The position numbers were made by a program, and so were the translations under genes. Below, piece after piece: positions 1 to 7,229 of a stretch of DNA of 13,310 nucleotides; position 1 is the stretch's first letter; every line of letters begins with the position of its first letter. The stretch lies in assembly GCA_964505785.1 (NCBI GenBank), contig CAZDJZ010000042.1, positions 1 to 13,310 on the forward strand. Direction: 5' to 3'. This DNA comes from CAYRTV01 sp964505785 (GTDB lineage: Bacteria > Acidobacteriota > Aminicenantia > Aminicenantales > Aminicenantaceae). The notes below the pieces were generated by a model. The model did not search any database. It had not been told where the DNA came from and saw only the letters and a program-made list of their open reading frames with translations.

Positions 1-21
1 CACCATGGGGGTAGGAGTCAT
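1..21 (-). CDS. Possible 5' end of mutS (7 codons only)
   Basis: Reading leftward from position 21, an ATG is preceded at suitable distance by GGAGAG and gives MTPTPMV before the window ends. Many MutS proteins begin with a short stretch containing TPM followed by a hydrophobic residue (T-P-M-M/L-x-Q-Y-L), so this could be the first codons of the mismatch-repair ATPase. Seven codons cannot prove a family; any leftward gene would fit. What is seen is only a start codon with a ribosome binding site. Confidence 0.25.
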
Positions 22-33
22 ATAATATGCTCT

Positions 34-55
34 CCGAAAAAACCGGGGCGGTTCA
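34..55 (-). terminator. Compact hairpin with T-run after truncated dam
   Basis: On the minus strand, directly after the stop of the methyltransferase fragment, AACCG-CCC-CGGTT forms a 5-bp hairpin and runs into six T residues. It has the layout of a small intrinsic terminator. It separates the methyltransferase remnant from the leftward start codon at 21. The stem is short, so activity is uncertain. Confidence 0.4.
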
Positions 56-637
56 TTCGACACCCTTGAGCACACTGTGGACGGCTTTAAGATTATTTTC
101 ATCACAAATGGTCGGATTTCTATATCTTCCAAAAGGCACATTGAATTCACCTTTGCTGTTCAAACGAAAAAGACCATTAAAGCAAGTTTTATTCAGAAAC
201 ATTAAGTATTTTGTTCTATCAACCCACCTTGAATTTTGTTTTTTGTAATCAAAGTTTTTTTTCTGTTCATTATATAAACTTCGAATTTTATAATAGAATT
301 CTTTTCTTTCTTCTTCATTCTTAGCTAAATATTCTTTTTCCAATTCCTTTAACAAATCAATGAGTTTTCTATAGGATGTTTGAATAACCTTAAAGGCCAG
401 AATCAATTCTTTATTAATATCTATTAAAATGGATTCTTTAATTTCGTAATGATTTTTAAGATAGAAGAAAAATGCCCCACCCCCAACAAAAGGCTCACAA
501 TATCTTTCTATAACCCCGGTTTTCTTGAACTTGTCTGGAATTCTATTGCTTAATTCATCTAATAGTTGCGTTTTTCCCCCAGCCCATTTAAGGAAAGGTT
601 TGGCTTTTTGATTGCTCAAAAATGATTCTTTATTCAT
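53..637 (-). pseudogene. Dam/D12-class DNA N6-adenine methyltransferase, C-terminally truncated
   Basis: The 194 residues match the N-terminal two thirds of a Dam-type (D12 class) N6-adenine methyltransferase, which transfers a methyl group from S-adenosylmethionine to adenine in a short DNA target. Motif X is FLKWAGGK (15-22) and the SAM-binding motif I is EPFVGGGAFFFYL (48-60). The acidic SAM contact follows in ILIDINKE (70-77), and the family segment NKTCFNGLFRLN...VPFG lies at 149-170. Family members are usually about 270-300 residues, with the catalytic DPPY motif soon after this point. Here the frame ends at residue 194, just before it, so the product should be inactive. The start has only a weak upstream ribosome binding site. 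Base composition is much more AT-rich than the genes right of 3786. It lies divergent from the helicase gene, a layout common in modification or defence islands. Confidence 0.85.
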
Positions 638-722
638 TTCATCTATATTACCATTATCAAGAAATTTTTTTTAAGGCAATTTATGCTTCACCTAAAGAAA
701 TGGATCTAAATTACATTATATT

Positions 723-751
723 TTGACAATATTTAAATTAGATAATAATAT
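723..751 (+). promoter_or_regulatory. Near-consensus sigma70 promoter for the helicase
   Basis: TTGACA at 723-728 is followed after exactly 17 bp by TAATAT at 746-751, matching six of six and five of six consensus bases. Transcription would start near 758 and run through a short leader ORF into the helicase gene at 890. It lies in the divergent dam/helicase intergenic region. Confidence 0.65.
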
Positions 752-777
752 ATCATTACCAAAAAGGGGAATAATTG

Positions 778-846
778 ATGGCGCAGATAATTCTTACCTA
801 TATCAACGTGATTCTTTGGGAAGTATACAAGTTTCATTCATTATGA
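778..846 (+). CDS. Small leader ORF, 22 codons, upstream of the helicase
   Basis: An ATG preceded by AAGGGGA at 7-nt spacing opens a 22-codon frame (begins MAQIILTYIN, ends YKFHSL) ending in TGA at 844-846, between the strong promoter and the helicase start at 890. It could be a leader peptide that tunes helicase translation. It could also be the broken start of an older gene, because the same frame stays open for another 19 codons beyond the TGA. I do not recognise the peptide. It is too short for composition to be informative; the good ribosome binding site is the main support. Confidence 0.3.
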   Translation: MAQIILTYINVILWEVYKFHSL

Positions 847-889
847 GGAAAAGACACTTCATTTCAAAGCCATTATCAGGGGGAAGCAG

Positions 890-3532
890 ATGGAAAAAAT
901 AATTAATTATTTCCATGATGAGAATTGGGAAATCGTTCATAAATTCAGAATCGATGAAAGACCAGGGAAATATAGAAATTATTCGTCGCTAGGACTGTCT
1001 CAACCAGCTGAAAAAATTCTTATTGATTATAGCAATGGTATTTATTTCCATCAGTGGCTAGCTATAAATGAATTTTTGAAAGGGAAAAATATATGCGTTT
1101 CAACAAGCACATCCTCTGGGAAGACTTTAATATTTAATATATGTGGAATCGAAGTCCTAAATAGAAACACTGAAGCAAAAATAATATCTATTTATCCTTT
1201 AAAAGCTTTGGGGACGGAACAAGAAGAAATTTGGAAGAGAGTAATAAAAAAGTCTGGACTTCCTTTTAAGGTGGGGAGAATCGATGGTTCTGTCGCCCAA
1301 ATTGAAAGAGAAAAAATAATAAAAGATTCAAGCATTCTCATCATGACTCCAGATGTGATACATGCATGGCTATTATCAAAACTGTCAAATAGAGGAGTAA
1401 TAGATTTTCTGACTAATATTTCATTGATAATTATTGACGAACTTCATACATATTCAGGTGTTTTTGGAAGTAATAGTGCATATCTTTATAGAAGATTGCA
1501 GCATCTTATCTCATGCGCAGATGGAAATTATCAAATTATTGCTGCCTCAGCCACAATAAAAAACCCATCCGATCATCTTGAAAAACTAACTGGAAAAGAA
1601 TTTGCAATTATTGATGACAAAAATGAAACCTCTCCAAAGAAAAAAAATGAAATAATTCTAGTAAATCTTCCTCAAAAAAGTGATTTGCTGACTTCTATAT
1701 CTAATTTAATGAGATTTTTGGTGAATGAAACAGCCTATCAATTTATAACTTTTGTGGATAGTAGAAAACAAACAGAATATATGGCAACAATTTCTTCGCG
1801 ATTGAGTGAAAAAGAAAGTGAATTAGAATTCGAGAATTTTAACGGGGATTTTCTTAAAGATATGCCAATTAATCCATACAGATCAGGCTATGAAGAAATC
1901 GATCGAAACATGATCCAGAATAAATTAACCAAAGGCAATCTTAGAGGGGTAATAAGCACGAGTGCTTTGGAAATGGGAATAGATCTTCCCCATCTAAATC
2001 TAGGTATCTTAGTGGGAGTTCCTTACTCCTCAACCAGTTTTTATCAACGAATAGGAAGAATAGGCAGGCATAAAGACGGAATTATCATTATTGTTAATAA
2101 TAACTCTATACAAACAGAATCTGTATTTAGAGAACCTGAACGTCTAATGGAGATTCCTCTATCTGAAAGCACTTTATATTTAGAAAATCCTCGTATCCAA
2201 TACATTCATGCTCTTTGCTTAGCACGACAAGGTGGTGAAGATGAAACTATTAAAACATCGCTCGGATTAAACTCAGAAGAATTCTCAGCGTATAGCGCTT
2301 TCCCAAAAGAATTCATTGAATTATGTAATTCTGAAAGAATAGGAGAGATTTCCACTGAATATCAAACAATGAAAGCTCAAGCTGGAGAGGATCCAAATCA
2401 TGTTTATCCTCTTCGAGATGTTGATATCCAATTCAAAGTAGAATGTAGAAGAGGGCCAAATTTACGTCAACTGGGTTCACTTAGTTTTGCCCAGGTTATG
2501 AGAGAAGCTTACCCCGGGGCAGTCTATTACTACCAAACCCAGTCTTTCCGAGTATTCCGGTTGAATACGTTCAAGAGATTAATAGAAGCTCGACCTGAAA
2601 AAAAATATACGACTAAGCCGAGCATGCTACCAACCTTGATTTTTCCTAATCTTTCAGAAGGAAATGTAGTCCGATCAAAAAAATTTGGAGATCTGAAAAT
2701 CGTTGAATGCAATCTTCAAATTAGAGAATCAATAGTAGGGTTCACAGAAACGAGAGGAAGAAACGAACTATCCATTTCATATCCTTTAGAAAGAAGTAAA
2801 GGATTATATTTCGATATCCCAAGATTTACAAGAAACTATTTCACTTCAGGTATTATTATTGATCATCCAATTCTCACTGAAGATGTTAAAAGTAATATAA
2901 TTGCAGAAATTATATCTGAAGCACTTTTCCTCGTTATCCCATTTGAACGCCAAGATATTAATTATGGTTGTGATAAACACCGAACAGAAAGGAAAGAATT
3001 TAAAAAAGGAAATAGGTTTATTTCAATATTTGACCAAACATATGGAAGCTTGAGATTGACAAGTCGGTTTTTTGATTTCAATATTATTAAAAAAGTGATT
3101 TCAACTGCTATCGAAATAGCAGAAAATGATCCTAGGTATGCTAATTATCAGGATGAAGTGGAAGTCATCAAAAAGTTAAAAAGCGATTTGGAAAAACCTG
3201 AAGAATCACTGAATATTTCTTATGAAGAAAATTTCACAGAAGATAATAATAATGCAAAAATTATTCTTCCAGAGTCAGTGGGATTAGATACAAGTGGGGG
3301 AAGAAACGAAGAATTTTTTGTTGAAGGAATTTTCTATTCTCCAAAATTTGGTCTTTCTTATAAAGGTCGTCATTTATCTGAAACTAGCAAGCGAATGACA
3401 ACAAAAACTTGGAGAGGAAGTATTCCCATTATCATTATTCCTGTTTCTGCATTAGAGGAAATTCCTGGCGAAAGTAAAACCGGCCTTTATAATTTCGAAA
3501 CAGGAGACATCTTAAAAAGTGATTCTCATTAA
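890..3532 (+). CDS. Superfamily 2 DEAD/DEAH helicase, YprA/Hrq1/MrfA-like
   Basis: This 880-residue protein is an ATP-driven nucleic-acid helicase or translocase. Visible motifs are Walker A STSTSSGKT (71-79), PLKAL (103-107), TPD (153-155), Walker B DELH (183-186), SAT (220-222), FVDSRK (288-293), ISTSALEMGIDLP (355-367) and the arginine-finger motif QRIGRIGR (386-393). After the two RecA folds, LRQLGSLSFAQV (525-536) and REAYPGAVYYY (538-548) resemble the accessory part of YprA/Hrq1-type helicases. The C-terminal part (FDQTYGSLRLTSRFF, 714-728) is DUF1998-like but has no four-cysteine zinc site, unlike MrfA. The start follows GGGGGA at a good distance. Relatives often act in DNA repair or phage-defence islands; the divergent adenine methyltransferase suggests the latter, but with that partner broken the role is open. 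The gene is AT-rich and probably transferred. It could also be compared with DISARM DrmA-type helicases. Confidence 0.85.
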   Translation: MEKIINYFHDENWEIVHKFRIDERPGKYRNYSSLGLSQPAEKILIDYSNGIYFHQWLAINEFLKGKNICVSTSTSSGKTLIFNICGIEVLNRNTEAKIISIYPLKALGTEQEEIWKRVIKKSGLPFKVGRIDGSVAQIEREKIIKDSSILIMTPDVIHAWLLSKLSNRGVIDFLTNISLIIIDELHTYSGVFGSNSAYLYRRLQHLISCADGNYQIIAASATIKNPSDHLEKLTGKEFAIIDDKNETSPKKKNEIILVNLPQKSDLLTSISNLMRFLVNETAYQFITFVDSRKQTEYMATISSRLSEKESELEFENFNGDFLKDMPINPYRSGYEEIDRNMIQNKLTKGNLRGVISTSALEMGIDLPHLNLGILVGVPYSSTSFYQRIGRIGRHKDGIIIIVNNNSIQTESVFREPERLMEIPLSESTLYLENPRIQYIHALCLARQGGEDETIKTSLGLNSEEFSAYSAFPKEFIELCNSERIGEISTEYQTMKAQAGEDPNHVYPLRDVDIQFKVECRRGPNLRQLGSLSFAQVMREAYPGAVYYYQTQSFRVFRLNTFKRLIEARPEKKYTTKPSMLPTLIFPNLSEGNVVRSKKFGDLKIVECNLQIRESIVGFTETRGRNELSISYPLERSKGLYFDIPRFTRNYFTSGIIIDHPILTEDVKSNIIAEIISEALFLVIPFERQDINYGCDKHRTERKEFKKGNRFISIFDQTYGSLRLTSRFFDFNIIKKVISTAIEIAENDPRYANYQDEVEVIKKLKSDLEKPEESLNISYEENFTEDNNNAKIILPESVGLDTSGGRNEEFFVEGIFYSPKFGLSYKGRHLSETSKRMTTKTWRGSIPIIIIPVSALEEIPGESKTGLYNFETGDILKSDSH

Positions 3533-3612
3533 ATCTCCTTCCTTGTCTTGTTTTCTTATACAACCGAAATATATTTAGTAAAATCGCTTTTGAAATTTGA
3601 ATGTTCGCAACA

Positions 3613-3753
3613 TCAGCGCTTAATCCGATTTCCTCTTAAATCATAATAAGCTCCAAAAGGCATTCCGTTTCTTTTAACATCAACCCCCCACTTGCACTCA
3701 ACACACCCATATGATATTCCTTGTAACGAATTGTCAGAGATGATTCCCTTAAT
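3613..3753 (-). pseudogene. C-terminal tail of an unknown leftward gene
   Basis: A leftward frame of 46 codons ends at TGA 3615-3613 and reads like real protein, with GCVECKWGVDVKR and MPFGAYYDLRGNRIKR. There is no start codon with a ribosome binding site; an in-frame stop lies just upstream at 3756-3754, and the sequence changes to a GC-richer character beyond it. I read it as the surviving C-terminus of a gene cut at the right edge of the AT-rich block. The family is not recognised. It could be a spurious frame, since it is short, but its residue pattern is more protein-like than the other short frames nearby. Confidence 0.35.
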
Positions 3754-3785
3754 CTATACCAGGTAAAACAAAGGACTTTAGCAAA

Positions 3786-4379
3786 ATGAAAAACGACCTG
3801 ATCGCTTTATTTGATATGGACGGCACTCTTTTTGACTATGTCGGCTCCTTAAAGAAGGAGCTGCGGAAAATCGAGTCTCCTCAGGAACCCGACGTTCCTT
3901 TGAGATTCGAGGGTAATCCCGGATATGTGCAGAACCGGATCGATCTGATCACGGAGTCGGAGTCATTCTGGTCGGATATGCCGAAGCTTCAGCTGGGATG
4001 GGACATTCTACAGATTGCTGAAGAATTGGAGTATTATATTCATATCCTGACCCAGGGGCCTCGAAGCAAACCGGCCGCGTGGTCCGGGAAAAAGAAATGC
4101 ATCGATAAACATTTCGGAGAAGATTTCAGCATCACCTTGACCAGGGATAAAGGGCTTGTGTACGGGACGGTTCTTGTTGAGGATTATCCCAAATACATCA
4201 AACGCTGGCTCAAGTGGAGAAAACGGGGCCTTGTCATCATGCCCGCGAATGAATTCAATGGCAGCTTGCGCCATCCCCAGGTTATCCGCTATGACGGCGG
4301 TAATCTCAAGGACGTCCGCGAAGCCATGCGGAAGAGAAAACAAGAGGTCCTGGAAAAAAAGGAGTCCGAATGGAAATAA
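3786..4379 (+). CDS. HAD-superfamily 5'(3')-deoxyribonucleotidase-like (NT5C type) phosphatase
   Basis: The 197 residues have the plan of the NT5C group of HAD phosphatases, which remove phosphate from (deoxy)nucleoside monophosphates in the cytoplasm. Motif I is ALFDMDGTLFDY (7-18), with nucleophile Asp10 and acid/base Asp12. Motif II is HILTQGP (86-92, Thr89), the basic segment GKKKCIDKHF follows at 101-110, and the metal-binding motif IV is VLVEDYPKYI (129-138). Length fits the family. AAAGGA lies 10 nt before the ATG. The end overlaps the next gene by 10 bp, so the two are co-transcribed and probably translationally coupled. Linked ARPP-1 genes suggest a nucleotide or ADP-ribose-related substrate, but that is inference. 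The substrate cannot be read from sequence. GC content is clearly higher than in the helicase block. Confidence 0.8.
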   Translation: MKNDLIALFDMDGTLFDYVGSLKKELRKIESPQEPDVPLRFEGNPGYVQNRIDLITESESFWSDMPKLQLGWDILQIAEELEYYIHILTQGPRSKPAAWSGKKKCIDKHFGEDFSITLTRDKGLVYGTVLVEDYPKYIKRWLKWRKRGLVIMPANEFNGSLRHPQVIRYDGGNLKDVREAMRKRKQEVLEKKESEWK

Positions 4380-5350
4380 AGATCAAAAACCTTCTATTGA
4401 ATATGGAGCTGGGCCAGCTTCAGAGCCACCGGAATATGGGAGTCATCCCTCTGACTACAGCTCAAAGCAGCAGCCCGGAGTATGTGACCTTAAAGCAGGC
4501 TCTGGAAAAGAACTTCCTCACGATAAAGGAAATCTCAGAAAGCGGTTCCGTGCCGGAGCTTAAGGTGATAAACCATTCAGACGTCCCGGTGCTTCTTCTA
4601 GACGGGGAAGAGCTCTCCGGTGCCAAACAGAACCGGGTGCTCAACACCTCCATCCTGCTTAAGAAAAAGTCAGAGACGGTGATTCCGGTCAGCTGCACGG
4701 AGCAGGGACGATGGTCCTATGTCTCAGACCGGTTTGATGATTCGAATGTGGTGATGTCACCGAAAATCCGCAGGAAAAAGGCCCGATCGGTATCCGCATC
4801 GCTGCGGGAATCGCAAGAGTACCGCTCAGACCAGAGCGAGGTGTGGGGTGATATTAATCAGATGACCGCAGAGGCTGAGGTCGAATCAGCGACCGGTGCT
4901 ATGAAAGATGTCTTCGAGAAAAGGGGCAGTGACCTGGAAAGCTATATAAAAGCGTTTAAATACCAGCCCGGGCAAAAGGGAATCCTGGTGTTTTTAGACG
5001 GAGAGCCCGCGGGCTTTGACATGGTCTCGCGGGATGCGGCGTATAAGGAGCTTCATCCCAAATTGGTGAAGAGTTATGCCATGGAAGCCGTTCTTTTAAA
5101 AAACAGGAAAGATGTGGCAAACGGCAGGAAAAAAGCCGAGGATTTTATCCGGCAGGTAACCGCATGTAAGGGCAGCAAGTATGAATCCGCAGGAAGCGGA
5201 TGGGACCACCGCTTTGAAGGGGATGAGATTGTGGGCTCGGCTCTTGTTTACGGCAAGAATGTCATCCACGCTGCTTTTTTCAAGATGACCGAAGAGGACA
5301 AAGCAGGGTCTATGTCCAGCCTGGGGCGAAGGAAGAGGTTTAGGACATGA
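4370..5350 (+). CDS. ARPP-1 family protein (DUF6569-like), intact copy
   Basis: I recognise this 326-residue protein as the ARPP-1 family (named for association with ADP-ribosylglycohydrolase and rhodanese-phosphatase genes). Visible family features are HRNMGVIPL (20-28) near the N-terminus, a central segment around VLLLDGEELSGAKQNRVLNT (74-93), and IPVSCTEQGRWSY soon after. No signal peptide or membrane helix is seen, so it should be cytoplasmic. Biochemical function is not established; the family name links it to NAD/ADP-ribose metabolism. GGAG lies 5 nt before the ATG, inside the end of the nucleotidase gene, implying coupled translation. The gene contains the direct repeat AATCCGCAGGAA at 4765-4776 and 5184-5195. 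A second, deleted copy lies at 9361-9844 and ends with the same residues (SSLGRRKRFR), so the family has been duplicated or acquired twice here. Confidence 0.75.
   Translation: MEIKIKNLLLNMELGQLQSHRNMGVIPLTTAQSSSPEYVTLKQALEKNFLTIKEISESGSVPELKVINHSDVPVLLLDGEELSGAKQNRVLNTSILLKKKSETVIPVSCTEQGRWSYVSDRFDDSNVVMSPKIRRKKARSVSASLRESQEYRSDQSEVWGDINQMTAEAEVESATGAMKDVFEKRGSDLESYIKAFKYQPGQKGILVFLDGEPAGFDMVSRDAAYKELHPKLVKSYAMEAVLLKNRKDVANGRKKAEDFIRQVTACKGSKYESAGSGWDHRFEGDEIVGSALVYGKNVIHAAFFKMTEEDKAGSMSSLGRRKRFRT
4765..4776 (+). repeat. 12-bp direct repeat, left copy (AATCCGCAGGAA)
   Basis: This 12-mer recurs exactly at 5184-5195 inside the same ARPP-1 gene, 419 bp away. The interval is not a multiple of three. 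The broken ARPP-1 copy at 9361-9844 lacks exactly this interval, with a variant of the repeat (GATCCGCATGAA, 9678-9689) at its junction. Confidence 0.9.
5184..5195 (+). repeat. 12-bp direct repeat, right copy (AATCCGCAGGAA)
   Basis: This is the exact partner of the repeat at 4765-4776. Recombination or slippage between the two would delete 419 bp and shift the frame, which is the state found in the second ARPP-1 copy. Confidence 0.9.
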
Positions 5351-5375
5351 TAACATTGGGTAAAATTTTATCATG
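5346..5375. repeat. Inverted repeat CATGATAA...TTATCATG
   Basis: A perfect 8-bp inverted repeat with a 14-nt loop overlaps the stop codon of the ARPP-1 gene. It has no T-run, so it is not a classical terminator; it could stabilise the 3' end of the transcript or bind a protein. At the equivalent point the second ARPP-1 copy instead continues into a start codon (ATGATAA). Confidence 0.4.
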
Positions 5376-5397
5376 AGGCAATATAATACGTTAATTT

Positions 5398-5527
5398 ATT
5401 GTCGTCCTGAGGAGCATAGCGACAAAGGATCTAAGACAGCGCTTGCACGAGAAGACGATTACGCTTCATTCAGCGAAAAAGTCTAAGATCCTCACGGCCT
5501 GCCGGCGCAGGCCTCAGGATGACATTG
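5398..5527. repeat. Palindromic intergenic repeat element, about 130 bp
   Basis: The outer arms GTCGTCCTGAGG (5401-5412) and CCTCAGGATGAC (5512-5523) are inverted copies with one mismatch, and inner arms AAGGATCTAAGAC and GTCTAAGATCC extend the symmetry. A 7-bp GC-rich hairpin (GGCCTGC/GCAGGCC, 5496-5513) sits in the right half. Elements with TCCTGAGG...CCTCAGGA arms are widespread as dispersed palindromic repeats in bacterial genomes. The long fold would form a strong RNA or cruciform structure and could end transcription between the convergent ARPP-1 and lipoprotein genes. It has no coding capacity. The 100 bp to its right show only a weak GCCGGA/TCCGGC stem before a T-run at 5600. Confidence 0.7.
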
Positions 5528-5631
5528 ATTCAATCAAGGTCGTCCCTACACTGCGACGAGCTGCAAGCCGGAAGATGCGGTGAGATCCGGCCCGCGCAAT
5601 TTTTTTATAAATAATTCAGGCTAATAAACAG

Positions 5632-6162
5632 TTACCAACCAATATCTACCATGATTTTTCCATATATCTTGTATCCCTTGCTTGCATAAGATGTGAAGTC
5701 TGTCCTTTCCACCGGTTCGAGATTAATGATGCCAGAATGCTTTTCACTTTTGTTTTCTAAAGTTATCTGGCTGATTACATCACCCATACTCAGTGTATCG
5801 GTCACATGGTCAAGTTCTAAATAAAAGGCTTCGATGGTTTTCATTTCATCCTTACTTACAAACTCAATAATATAGTTAGTCTTATTCTTTACGTTAATCT
5901 GTTCCGCATGAATGATAGTTGACGGCTCATAAACTGGACAGAACTCTTTAGGGTAGTCTTTTGGAATGCTCTTACTGTCACTTCTTTCCGTATCTTGTGT
6001 ATCAGCTTGTTGGGCAGAAGTCTCTTCTATCTTTTCTGTTTCCGCAGGCCCAGTGGATACTTTTTCAACTTTATCATCAGAACTACCGCCACACCCGGCA
6101 AGTACAAGAGAAAAGAAAGCTAAAGCTAAAAATGCACTAATCACTTTAAATTTTTTGTTCAT
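5632..6162 (-). CDS. Small lipoprotein of unknown function
   Basis: The 176-residue product begins with a lysine-rich n-region and hydrophobic stretch (MNKKFKVISAFLALAFF) and a lipobox LVLAGC with lipid-modified Cys24. It should therefore be cut by signal peptidase II and anchored in a membrane leaflet facing the periplasm or outside. A low-complexity acidic and Ser/Thr linker covers about 25-70. The remaining part, about 71-176, reads like a small beta-rich domain (VKNKTNYIIEF, ITLENKSEK, GYKIYGKIMV). I do not recognise a family for it. The start is well supported: AGGAGG lies 9 nt upstream. It is transcribed leftward, alone, and its leader contains a possible c-di-GMP-I-like RNA at 6249-6325, which would tie expression to surface or biofilm lifestyle if functional. 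Confidence 0.8.
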   Translation of the reverse strand: MNKKFKVISAFLALAFFSLVLAGCGGSSDDKVEKVSTGPAETEKIEETSAQQADTQDTERSDSKSIPKDYPKEFCPVYEPSTIIHAEQINVKNKTNYIIEFVSKDEMKTIEAFYLELDHVTDTLSMGDVISQITLENKSEKHSGIINLEPVERTDFTSYASKGYKIYGKIMVDIGW

Positions 6163-6248
6163 ATACGGTCTCCTCCTCTAAATTTTTAAGTTTTATCTAA
6201 ATTCTACGCCAACTATAAAAATCCTCAAAAAGAATCTCTGCGTTCATT

Positions 6249-6325
6249 AAAAACCAGCAGACTGCCTGCCTTAACACTTTGGGTGCTTTAGGTCCATTGC
6301 TTTACACCTCACCTTTCTGCTGGCC
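6249..6325 (-). ncRNA. Degenerate c-di-GMP-I (GEMM)-like riboswitch candidate
   Basis: On the minus strand, about 90 nt before the lipoprotein start, an 8-bp stem CCAGCAGA/TCTGCTGG (6323-6316 with 6261-6254) encloses a core. The core reads AGAAAGG, GGTGTAAAGC (6308-6299), GGACCTAAA (6295-6287) and AAGGCAGGCAG (6272-6262). The order resembles GEMM riboswitches (GAAAG, then GGGACGCAAAGC, CCTAA and GGCAGCCGGG), but the 5' half of the first hairpin is poorly preserved. The closing stem is followed by five U residues, like a terminator. Position and orientation suit control of the lipoprotein gene. It may be a decayed or divergent member, or another structured RNA. Confidence 0.4.
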
Positions 6326-7229
6326 ATACATTTTTATTCAGGCATAAAGAAAGTTGTTTGGCTACCCTGATTAATCAGATTCTGCCATAATTAAATTATT
6401 ATTTTCCAATGATAGACCCCAAGATTTTTCTTTTCCAGATTCTTTTTTACTTCTTTTCTCCATTCTTTTTCATTCAAAGCTGAGTACTCCTTTAATCTCT
6501 TGCCTATATGTCAAATGTGAAGGCCTGAACCTTTTTTTTTTATATTAATTATACACATTTTTTTTGGTGTTACCATTGTTTTGTTGCCAGTGTACAATCT
6601 TATTCGCAACTTTGCTTTATAAAATGAGCCCTTTTCGGTCATAAAAAGGGAGCCCCTTTCGTTATCCATGTAATGTGCCCATTCGAATTGTGTGACCATG
6701 CTATTAAGGCTGCCGGATTCCTCAGCATAACAGCATTTCATTCGCAAAATAAATTCATAAAGATTCGAGCCATTCAAAGAGCCTCTGGTCGACTGTTAAG
6801 AGGCGCATAATTTCACGCACCTTTTTCTATGATGAAACCCGAATCAAAATGAGATCGCGGATCATCCGGCACCTAAGAGCGCCGAAATTCAGCCAAAGAT
6901 CAGCACTTACCCCCATCCGGCAAATAACGGGAATTTTAATTGTCGCTAAGTCCGGGATTCAAGAAAAAGAATTAATGCGGCATCCTCTTATTTGACAATA
7001 AATGAAAAAAAAGCGTAAGATTTAAATAGGGCTGGGGTACTCAAAAATTAAGGCTGCTGCGGATAAAAGGTGCGGAGTATTCATCTGTAATGCGTCTTTT
7101 TTGTGAATTCATCATGAGCATAACACACCGTGAAAAATTGCATTGAAAATCCGAACGGAAGCACAAGCCAGGCCTGAAGCCCCCGATTAAAAGGCTTAAA
7201 CACTATTTTCTAAATAAAGAGGTTGAAAA
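6326..7229. other. About 0.9 kb without a convincing gene
   Basis: This stretch contains a perfect 12-bp palindrome CTGATTAATCAG (6367-6378), possibly an operator for the lipoprotein promoter. It also has a leftward 88-codon frame (6511-6777) with no recognisable domain and a tail of near-homopolymeric lysine codons, which I do not accept as a gene. A candidate promoter lies near 6992 and leads into a roughly 200-nt untranslated leader before 7230. The rest looks like decayed DNA; I see no tRNA or repeat array. Confidence 0.5.
6992..7021 (+). promoter_or_regulatory. Candidate promoter for the small protein/YhaN-like ATPase operon
   Basis: TTGACA at 6992-6997 is followed after 18 bp by TAAGAT at 7016-7021. 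The -35 box is perfect and the -10 box matches four of six bases. Transcription would begin near 7028, leaving a leader of about 200 nt before the first start codon at 7230. Confidence 0.4.

Noticed and set aside
55..3532. Calling a complete DISARM, BREX or other named defence system
   Set aside because: Only a helicase and a truncated methyltransferase are present; the other required genes are absent from the window.
6511..6777. Leftward 88-codon frame
   Set aside because: No recognisable domain, weak ribosome binding site, ends in homopolymer-derived lysines, and lies in otherwise noncoding DNA.
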